A stretch of 8,680 bases of DNA. Source: Fidelibacterota bacterium. Its GTDB lineage: Bacteria > Fidelibacterota > UBA2242 > JAFGTP01. A model generated the notes under the pieces. That model was not told the DNA's origin. It did not search any database and worked only from the letters and a program-made list of their open reading frames with translations. The DNA lies in NCBI GenBank assembly GCA_021734005.1, contig JAIPJV010000071.1, positions 1-8,680 of the forward strand. Reading direction: 5' to 3'. The translations under genes and the position numbers were made by a program. Each line of letters begins with the position of its first letter. Positions within the stretch are counted from its first letter, which is position 1. Below are positions 1 through 5,710 of this stretch, piece by piece.

Positions 1-659
1 TTGGCAACAGCAGCATTAAAGGTTTCATTTTCGATTTCGCCGACTGTTTCACCATCAACAGTATAGGCATATTTGGCACCAAATTTATCAACGTCAAAAT
101 ATTTCGTGCCATTCCCAACTTCTTCATCAGGAGTGAAACCGATTTTAAGTTCTCCATGCTTGACTTCCGGATGATCATTGAGATATTCTAGCATAGTGAG
201 AATTTCTGTAATTCCAGCTTTATTGTCAGCACCCAGCAGGGTTGTACCATCTGATGTGACAATATCATCACCAACATGCTCTTCCAATTCCGGGTTTTCA
301 TCAGCCTTGAGAACTATTGATTCATCTCCCGGTAATTGAATATCACCACCATCATAATTTTCGTGAATAACAGGTTTAACATCCTTACCACTCACATCAG
401 GAGAAGTGTCAACATGGGCAATAAAACCAATTGCAGGAGCATCCCCATCTTCTTCAAGATTGGAAGGATAGGTGCCCATTACATAGCCATATTCATCCAT
501 ATCAACATCTTCACAGCCCAGTTCTTTAAGTTCATCAACCAGGATTTTAAGTAAATTTTTCTGCTTCTCAGTGCTAGGATACTGATCTTCTACTCCCTCC
601 TTAGACTGAGTATCAATTTTGACATACTGAAAAAACCGATCAATCATTTTCTCTCTCAT
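1..659 (-). CDS. pepT: Peptidase T (tripeptide aminopeptidase), N-terminal half, cut by window edge
   Basis: Cytosolic zinc metallopeptidase of the M20 family that removes the N-terminal residue from tripeptides. The first 219 residues are visible; the family is usually about 410 residues, so the rest lies to the left of the window. Residues seen that match the family's dinuclear metal site are H82 and catalytic D84 in AHVDT (81-85), bridging D145 in GADNKAG (143-149), the Glu pair E179/E180 in TPDEEVG (176-182), and D202 in TVDGE (200-204). The last metal-binding His should lie in the missing half. The central insertion of the family (roughly E100 to L142, with QLPGDESIVL) is present. The ATG at 659 is preceded by AGAGGAG (672-666) at a 6-base spacing, which fixes the start. 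It is divergent from the zinc-ribbon gene and probably transcribed alone from a promoter near 701-730. No frame break is seen. Identification is by motif and overall recall of the family, with high confidence. Confidence 0.95.
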   Translation of the reverse strand, partial: MREKMIDRFFQYVKIDTQSKEGVEDQYPSTEKQKNLLKILVDELKELGCEDVDMDEYGYVMGTYPSNLEEDGDAPAIGFIAHVDTSPDVSGKDVKPVIHENYDGGDIQLPGDESIVLKADENPELEEHVGDDIVTSDGTTLLGADNKAGITEILTMLEYLNDHPEVKHGELKIGFTPDEEVGNGTKYFDVDKFGAKYAYTVDGETVGEIENETFNAAVA

Positions 660-700
660 ACTAGACTCCTCTTTAAATTAAATTGCGATACTTTTGCTAC

Positions 701-730
701 ATGATAAAGATTATTAAATATTTAGTACAA
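701..730 (-). promoter_or_regulatory. Candidate promoter for pepT
   Basis: On the minus strand, TTGTAC (730-725) and TATCAT (706-701) are separated by 18 bases. The -10 box matches 5 of 6 consensus positions but the -35 box only about 3 of 6. Transcription would begin near 694, giving a leader of about 35 bases that contains the strong AGAGGAG ribosome site. The region is so A/T-rich that chance matches are likely; this is inference from position and spacing only. Confidence 0.3.
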
Positions 731-861
731 TCAAAAGAAAAAATATAAGGTCTGAATTTTGCAGTACTATCGAAATTTAAAAATCTAAAAACTAATGCAA
801 TTATGCAAAAAATTATTTATCTTCTATTTGGATAATTTACTGGGACGTGAGATTTTTTCTT

Positions 862-876
862 GATTAATAATTAATC
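862..876. promoter_or_regulatory. Perfect 15-bp palindrome, candidate operator
   Basis: GATTAAT-A-ATTAATC is an exact inverted repeat with 7-bp arms around one central base. It ends 54 bases before the ATG of the zinc-ribbon gene at 931 and would cover about -43 to -28 relative to a start near 904-905, where a dimeric repressor or activator could act. The shape suits a small dimeric DNA-binding regulator; no specific regulator can be named. A chance palindrome in A/T-rich DNA is possible. Confidence 0.4.
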
Positions 877-888
877 TGAGACAGAAAT

Positions 889-897
889 TGTCATAAT
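889..897 (+). promoter_or_regulatory. Candidate extended -10 promoter for the zinc-ribbon gene
   Basis: TG-T-CATAAT has the extended -10 form (TGn followed by a 5-of-6 match to TATAAT). No convincing -35 box lies 16-18 bases upstream, which is tolerated in extended -10 promoters. Initiation near 904-905 would leave a leader of about 26 bases carrying the GGGGAG ribosome site at 920-925. The spacing to the gene is sensible, but the evidence is only sequence likeness. Confidence 0.35.
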
Positions 898-919
898 AAG
901 AAAACAAAAATCAAAATGC

Positions 920-925
920 GGGGAG
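920..925 (+). promoter_or_regulatory. Ribosome binding site that sets the zinc-ribbon gene start
   Basis: GGGGAG lies 5 bases before the ATG at 931. An in-frame ATG at 916 overlaps the leader side of this site and has no purine-rich element before it, so 931 is the likelier start. The choice removes five residues (MRGES) that lie outside the zinc-ribbon core. Confidence 0.75.
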
Positions 926-930
926 AAAGT

Positions 931-1143
931 ATGGAGGACAAAATTCACTACAAATGCCCAAAATGCGGTAGTACCGATTACGAAACAGACCGGTTGAGAG
1001 CCACTGGTGGTGGTTTCGCCAAAATATTTGATGTACAAAATAAAAAATTCACCACAGTGAGCTGCACAAATTGCGGCTATACTGAATTATATCGCGGTAA
1101 AACTTCTACACTGGGAAATATTTTCGACTTTTTTACCAGTTAA
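931..1143 (+). CDS. Small zinc-ribbon protein, DUF2082/zinc_ribbon_13-like, function unknown
   Basis: A 70-residue cytoplasmic protein with two zinc knuckles: CPKC at C9/C12 and CTNC at C45/C48. The four cysteines should bind one zinc ion as a rubredoxin-like ribbon. Between the knuckles lies a glycine run (TGGG, 25-28) and KIFDVQNKKF (31-40), and after them Y50, GKTST (56-60) and a hydrophobic end LGNIFDFF. This arrangement matches a widespread family described only as predicted nucleic-acid-binding zinc-ribbon proteins (COG3478-like); the match is from memory of the family pattern. The binding partner and role are not known. The gene stands alone, divergent from pepT and convergent with clpB, and ends 5 bases before a strong hairpin. 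Start chosen from GGGGAG at 920-925; starting at 916 would give 75 residues. No signal peptide or membrane segment is seen. Confidence 0.85.
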   Translation: MEDKIHYKCPKCGSTDYETDRLRATGGGFAKIFDVQNKKFTTVSCTNCGYTELYRGKTSTLGNIFDFFTS

Positions 1144-1148
1144 AAGTA

Positions 1149-1178
1149 AAAAAGGGCCACCTGGAAGTGGCCCTTTTT
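1149..1178. terminator. Bidirectional intrinsic terminator between zinc-ribbon gene and clpB
   Basis: Perfect 12-bp stem: AAAAAGGGCCAC (1149-1160), loop CTGGAA (1161-1166), GTGGCCCTTTTT (1167-1178). The seven inner GGGCCAC/GTGGCCC pairs are G/C-rich and followed by T5 on the plus strand and, on the minus strand, by T6 (1153-1148), then ACTTTT. It begins 5 bases after the zinc-ribbon stop and lies 28 bases past the clpB stop on the other strand, so it can end both convergent transcripts. Confidence 0.9.
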
Positions 1179-1206
1179 ATCTATATTTTTGCTTTTATAT
1201 TCTAGT

Positions 1207-3819
1207 TTATTTGAAGATTAATTTTCCATCTTTGGCGTCTATATTGACGGAATCACCGGGGCCAAATTCTCCACTAATGATCTTTTCAGCCATAGGATTG
1301 AGCACATCATTTTGGATTGTACGGCGGACAGGTCGAGCACCATAGACTGGGTCCCAGCTTTCTTCAGCCAGAAGTTCCAGAGCATTTTCTTCCAGAATAG
1401 CGTTAATCTTTTTCTTATCCAGAGTTTTTGTCAACCGGTCAAACTGCAGTTTGACAATCTCTTTGATCTGATCTTTGAGGAGTGGCATAAAGACAATAAT
1501 CTCATCGACCCGGTTCATGAATTCCGGCTTTAAATGCTGTTTGAGTTTGGAAGTGACAGTGTCTTTGATATGGCTGTATTTTTCATCAATATTATCTTCT
1601 GTAAGGTCTTCAGTTTCCTGCATAATAGACTGTGATCCCAGATTGGAAGTCATAATAATGATCGTATTTTTAAAATTGGCAACCCGGCCTTTATTATCAG
1701 TAAGCCGGCCATCTTCCATTACCTGTAAAAGAATATTGAAAACTTCAGGATGAGCTTTTTCAATTTCATCGAGAAGCACTACTGAGTAGGGATGATTGCG
1801 AACCTGTTCAGTCAACTGCCCACCTTCTTCATGCCCAACATAACCAGGGGGCGATCCAATCAATCGGGATACCGAATGTTTTTCCATATATTCCGACATA
1901 TCGATTCTAACCATAGATTCTTCATCATTGAATAAAAATTCAGCAAGTGAGCGGGCAAGTTCTGTTTTTCCAACTCCAGTTGATCCAGTAAAGATAAATG
2001 AAGCCAGAGGTCGATTTTCATCCTGTAATCCGGCCCGAGCTCTGCGAACAGCATCGGAGACCGATTTTACAGCATGATCCTGCCCCACTACACGTTCATG
2101 GAGGGCTTCCTCCATTTTAAGTAATTTCCGTCTCTCACTTTCCATCAACTTGGATACCGGAATCTTTGTCCACTTGGATATTATCTCTGCAATATCCTCT
2201 TCAGTGACTTCCTCTTTGACCAATTTTTTATCCTGTTGAATTTCGTTAATAGTCTTCTCTTCCTCTTTCAATTTCTTTCTAGTTTCAACAATTTCGGAAT
2301 GTTTCAACTGAGCGGCTTTTTCCCAATTACCTTCCCGTTCGGCCTCTTCAGCTTTGAGATTGAGTTCTTCCAGTTTTTCCTTCAGATTCTTAATATTATT
2401 AAGATGCCGGGTTTCATTCTGCCATCTTTCTCGTAGAACAGCTGCTTTTTCTTTCAATTCCGGCAACTCTTTTTGAATTTTCTCCCAGCGCTCACGTGAT
2501 TTTTCATTTTCATCTTTTTCTTTTTCCAGAGCAGCACTCTCTATTTCTAGTTGACTGATATTGCGCTCGAGCTCATCCAATTCTGCCGGTCGTGAGTCTA
2601 TTTGCAGTTTAATTCTACTGGCAGCTTCATCAATCAGGTCAATGGCCTTATCAGGCAGGAATCTTTCAGTTATGTAACGGTTTGATAATTCAACCGCGGA
2701 CACAATGGCTGTATCTTTAATATGGATACCATGATGAATTTCATATTTGTCTTTGATCCCCCGTAAGATAGAAATCGAATCCTCTATAGATGGCTCTTCA
2801 ATAGGAATCGGTTGAAAGCGTCTTTCCAGAGCCTTATCCTTTTCTATATATTTTCTGTATTCATCTTTGGTTGTGGCACCGATGCAATGCAATTCTCCCC
2901 GAGCTAAAGCCGGTTTGAGCATATTTGAAGCATCTACAGAACCTTCAGCTGCTCCAGCTCCTACGACTGTATGAATCTCATCAATAAAGAGAATTACCTC
3001 ACCTTCGGCTTCATTGACTTCTTTGAGGACAGATTTCATTCTATCTTCGAATTCGCCGCGGAATTTTGCACCAGCCAGCAAAGATCCCATATCAAGAGCC
3101 AGAATTCGTTTACTCTTCACACTTTCAGGAACATCACCTGCTACTATTCTAAGAGCCATTCCTTCAGCAATAGCAGTTTTTCCAACACCGGGATCACCAA
3201 TCAGAGCGGGGTTATTTTTTGTTCTGCGGGAGAGCACTTGTAATGTTCTTCTGATCTCTTCTTCACGTCCAATAACTGGATCAAGTTTTCCTTTTCGAGC
3301 CAATTGATTGAGATCGCGGCAGTATCGCTTTAGAGCCTGAAATTTTTTCTCCGGTTCCTGATCTTTAACCCGACTGGTTCCTCGAATATCTTTTAATGCA
3401 GTCAGAACAGTGTCATTGTCAACACCATTATTCTGAAAAAGATTTTTTAATTTTTTATCACTATTCTCAACCAATCCAAGTAGAATATGTTCGGCACTGA
3501 CGTATTCATCCTGAAAATCCTGAGCGTAACTTTCCGCTGCCTGAATAACTTTTTTTGATATATTACTAAAATAAGGTTCACCGATATCTCCAGTCACTCG
3601 AGGAAGTTTTTCCAGCAGTTCCTGTGACTGAGTAGAAATAGTATCCACATTTCCAGCAATTTTCTTTAGAACAGAAAGGCCGACATTTTCTTCCACTTCC
3701 AGCATGGCTTTGAAAAAGTGAACTGGTTCCAGTTTTTGATGATCGTGTTGTTTTGCCAGATCAATAGCTTTTTTTACTATTTCCTGGGCTTTAATCGTAA
3801 ATTGATCAAAAGATATCAT
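1207..3819 (-). CDS. clpB: ClpB disaggregase (Hsp100 AAA+ ATPase), full length
   Basis: Hexameric cytoplasmic chaperone that threads aggregated proteins through its pore together with DnaK. At 870 residues it is of usual size. Order seen: Clp N-domain (about 1-145); first AAA+ domain with Walker A GDPGVGKT (208-215), Walker B ILFIDE (276-281) and arginines R333/R334 in ALERRF; a charged coiled-coil M-domain (about 405-535), which marks ClpB rather than ClpA; second AAA+ domain with Walker A GSTGVGKT (612-619), Walker B VLLDE (681-685), Arg finger R770 in FMNR, and sensor-2 GAR (827-829). Pore loops are AKFRG (251-255), with Phe where E. coli has Tyr, and GYVG (659-662). No ClpP-docking IGL/F loop is evident. 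The ATG at 3819 follows AAAGGAG (3833-3827) at 7 bases. The usual internal start near residue 149 is absent: no in-frame ATG or GTG lies around residues 138-163, so a short isoform is not evident. No CIRCE element is seen upstream. The stop is TAA. Confidence 0.98.
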   Translation of the reverse strand: MISFDQFTIKAQEIVKKAIDLAKQHDHQKLEPVHFFKAMLEVEENVGLSVLKKIAGNVDTISTQSQELLEKLPRVTGDIGEPYFSNISKKVIQAAESYAQDFQDEYVSAEHILLGLVENSDKKLKNLFQNNGVDNDTVLTALKDIRGTSRVKDQEPEKKFQALKRYCRDLNQLARKGKLDPVIGREEEIRRTLQVLSRRTKNNPALIGDPGVGKTAIAEGMALRIVAGDVPESVKSKRILALDMGSLLAGAKFRGEFEDRMKSVLKEVNEAEGEVILFIDEIHTVVGAGAAEGSVDASNMLKPALARGELHCIGATTKDEYRKYIEKDKALERRFQPIPIEEPSIEDSISILRGIKDKYEIHHGIHIKDTAIVSAVELSNRYITERFLPDKAIDLIDEAASRIKLQIDSRPAELDELERNISQLEIESAALEKEKDENEKSRERWEKIQKELPELKEKAAVLRERWQNETRHLNNIKNLKEKLEELNLKAEEAEREGNWEKAAQLKHSEIVETRKKLKEEEKTINEIQQDKKLVKEEVTEEDIAEIISKWTKIPVSKLMESERRKLLKMEEALHERVVGQDHAVKSVSDAVRRARAGLQDENRPLASFIFTGSTGVGKTELARSLAEFLFNDEESMVRIDMSEYMEKHSVSRLIGSPPGYVGHEEGGQLTEQVRNHPYSVVLLDEIEKAHPEVFNILLQVMEDGRLTDNKGRVANFKNTIIIMTSNLGSQSIMQETEDLTEDNIDEKYSHIKDTVTSKLKQHLKPEFMNRVDEIIVFMPLLKDQIKEIVKLQFDRLTKTLDKKKINAILEENALELLAEESWDPVYGARPVRRTIQNDVLNPMAEKIISGEFGPGDSVNIDAKDGKLIFK

Positions 3820-3850
3820 ATATTTTCTCCTTTAGGTTATTTTAAATTCG

Positions 3851-3889
3851 TATGCTTTTCTTGATTTTTGACAATTTTCAAAAAGCATA
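3851..3889 (-). repeat. Overlapping inverted repeats in the omp85-clpB junction
   Basis: TATGCTTTT (3851-3859) and AAAAGCATA (3881-3889) are exact inverted 9-mers about 21 bases apart. Nested inside and sharing bases with the right arm is a second exact pair, TTTTTGA (3865-3871) and TCAAAAA (3878-3884), with a 6-base loop. The two hairpins cannot fully form together. They overlap the end of the omp85 reading frame, including its TGA stop, and end 32 bases before the clpB ATG. No T run follows in the direction of transcription, so this is not a typical intrinsic terminator. It may be an operator, an mRNA-processing or leader structure, or chance in A/T-rich sequence. Confidence 0.45.
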
Positions 3890-5707
3890 GGGAATTCCAA
3901 ACTGGATTTCCCACGGATTTTTTCGTTCAGTGGCATTTCGCGGGTCGATAATTCTTGCGAAATCGACCCTTGCCGGACCTAAAGGAGATGCAATAGTCAA
4001 ACCAAAGCCAGCATCGAAACGAATTGACTGATATGTAATTGAATTAATGTCAGAAAACAAGCCACCACTGTCAAGGAAAATCTCACCACCCAGGCGCCAT
4101 ATCAAGGGAAACCGTAATTCGATATTTGACAATAATTTGACATTTTTACCAATTGCTATCCCATTTTCTGACAAAAACTGCCGGCTGTCCCATCCCCGCA
4201 AACTACTGGGGCCGCCCAGTTTGAATTTTTCATAATCGGGTGTGGGCTTTGACTGATCAAAGGCTGCCATACGACCGGTTTTTATGCTGTAGGCCAGAAT
4301 CAGGTCTTCATATAAATTTATATATTGGGAGAAACTTGTCTCAAATTTATAGTAATCCTGAGTACCACCTAGAATCGTTCCTACTACTTTGCCCTTAAAT
4401 GAATAGGTATAGCCAGCATGAGGAAAAAGGAAATCATCACGCATATCTCTTCTATATTGAAGATTTAGAGATCTTTCCGTCTCTTCCTGTAAAGTAGTCT
4501 GATCAATTTCAAGAACTGAATATTGCGAGAAAACTCTTCGAACTTCCAGACCGGTCTTGAAATAATAGCGTTTGCTGGGATTTATGATCAATGCCGTTTC
4601 CGCTCCCCCAATTGAAATTCTCTCATCCTTACTATACCGTACCTGTTCCAGAAAAATTCGAAATAGGCTGGTTGAGCGGAATCCTACCAGCCAGGGAATT
4701 CTGTAGGAAATATCAGTCTCCAGATTAGGCTGAAGAGTATTAAGATTGATAGCCGGGCTGAGATCAGCGCTAAGTTTGTGACCTTTATCCATCAAATTTC
4801 TATTCAACCACTGGCCTTCAAGGCTCATAGCAGTATATGGCTCACCTGTATTGGTAATATCCCGTTTCTGCCCAAATCCAAAATTCATTTCCAGATGATG
4901 CATTTCCCGTTCATAAACATAAACTTCCAGATCAAGAAAACGTCGAGTTGTATCAATATTAGTGGTATTTATATTAACATTAGAAAAATAACCTGTATCA
5001 AAAAGATGTTTGCGAGAACGATTGATCAATTCCTGAGAATATATATCAGTGCTATCTAGCAAAATTTCCCTGCGAATAAAATGATCTTTAACAAGTTTAT
5101 TATTATTAATAATGATCTTTCTTATCCGCATTATTGGATTTTCATGAATTCGCAGAGATAGATGAATACCATTATTAACAGTAATTGAATCTACAATCTT
5201 AGCCAGGGGTTTACCATTATTGGCATAAGCATTTTTTAACTTTTTAATACTATTTTGCACCTGAAAAGGATTATAGGGATCATTTACAGTCAGATTTAAA
5301 ATATTCGAAACCCGCTTTTTACTGAACAATTTCTGCCCACTAAACTTCAATTCAGTCAAGTAAAATTGCTCACCTTCTGTAATGTTAAAGGTAACATTAA
5401 CCCTATTATTATCCTCTCTCTGGTACGATTCTTCTATCTGACAGGCCAGATAACCATTGCGCAAATACAAATTTCTAATGGCCACCTTATCAAGTCGCAG
5501 AAGTCGCTCAGTAAAGGTAGTGGAACCCATGATTCCACTTTCCTTCAGCTTCAACTCCCTCAGAATCTTACGATCTGAGAAAACAGAATTATTATTTATA
5601 ATAATTTCATCAACTTTGTAGGTGGTGAATTCTCCACCACGCTGGGCAAAAAGCAGGGTTGAAAATAAAATATAGAGTACAAATAATCTTTTGAGAAAAC
5701 TGTTCAT
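3878..5707 (-). CDS. TamA/BamA-family (Omp85) outer-membrane protein with three POTRA domains
   Basis: Outer-membrane beta-barrel of the Omp85 superfamily, which inserts or assembles proteins at the outer membrane. The 609 residues start with a signal peptide (about 1-22: basic MNSFLKRL, hydrophobic core, LFAQ cleavage region, no lipobox Cys). Three POTRA-like domains follow at about 29-113, 115-190 and 193-267; each opens with an I/L-x-I strand (VDEIIINNN, LTELKFSG, IRKIIINNN), and the third ends with the typical helix LFDTGYFSNV. The barrel spans about 270-609, with RDDFLFPHAGY (423-433), the loop-6 signature GGPSSLRGW (498-506, usually VRGY/F), GPARVDFA (577-584) and a terminal Phe. Three POTRAs and about 600 residues fit TamA better than BamA (five POTRAs, about 800), and the neighbour is TamB-like; this is still an inference. 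The ATG lies 3 bases after the tamB-like stop, has no Shine-Dalgarno, and is probably coupled to upstream translation. It is chosen because it begins the signal peptide. Confidence 0.93.
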   Translation of the reverse strand: MNSFLKRLFVLYILFSTLLFAQRGGEFTTYKVDEIIINNNSVFSDRKILRELKLKESGIMGSTTFTERLLRLDKVAIRNLYLRNGYLACQIEESYQREDNNRVNVTFNITEGEQFYLTELKFSGQKLFSKKRVSNILNLTVNDPYNPFQVQNSIKKLKNAYANNGKPLAKIVDSITVNNGIHLSLRIHENPIMRIRKIIINNNKLVKDHFIRREILLDSTDIYSQELINRSRKHLFDTGYFSNVNINTTNIDTTRRFLDLEVYVYEREMHHLEMNFGFGQKRDITNTGEPYTAMSLEGQWLNRNLMDKGHKLSADLSPAINLNTLQPNLETDISYRIPWLVGFRSTSLFRIFLEQVRYSKDERISIGGAETALIINPSKRYYFKTGLEVRRVFSQYSVLEIDQTTLQEETERSLNLQYRRDMRDDFLFPHAGYTYSFKGKVVGTILGGTQDYYKFETSFSQYINLYEDLILAYSIKTGRMAAFDQSKPTPDYEKFKLGGPSSLRGWDSRQFLSENGIAIGKNVKLLSNIELRFPLIWRLGGEIFLDSGGLFSDINSITYQSIRFDAGFGLTIASPLGPARVDFARIIDPRNATERKNPWEIQFGIPYAF

Positions 5708-5710
5708 ATT

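Noticed and set aside
796..807. TGCA-ATTA-TGCA repeat and the doubled ATGCAA in the pepT/zinc-ribbon intergenic region
   Set aside because: The arms are only 4 bases and self-complementary, with an asymmetric centre; this is expected by chance in such A/T-rich sequence.
916..930. ATG at 916 as the start of the zinc-ribbon gene
   Set aside because: It has no ribosome site before it, and the GGGGAG at 920-925 is correctly placed for the ATG at 931.
3014..3307. 97-codon plus-strand open frame inside clpB (overlapping another at 2971-3243)
   Set aside because: It is the antisense shadow of the strongly conserved first AAA+ domain; no ribosome site or domain supports it.
3820..3877. Heat-shock control element (CIRCE or sigma-32 promoter) before clpB
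   Set aside because: No TTAGCACTC-type inverted repeat is present, and no pair of boxes resembles the sigma-32 consensus; TTGTCA followed 16 bases later by TACGAA is too weak to call a promoter.
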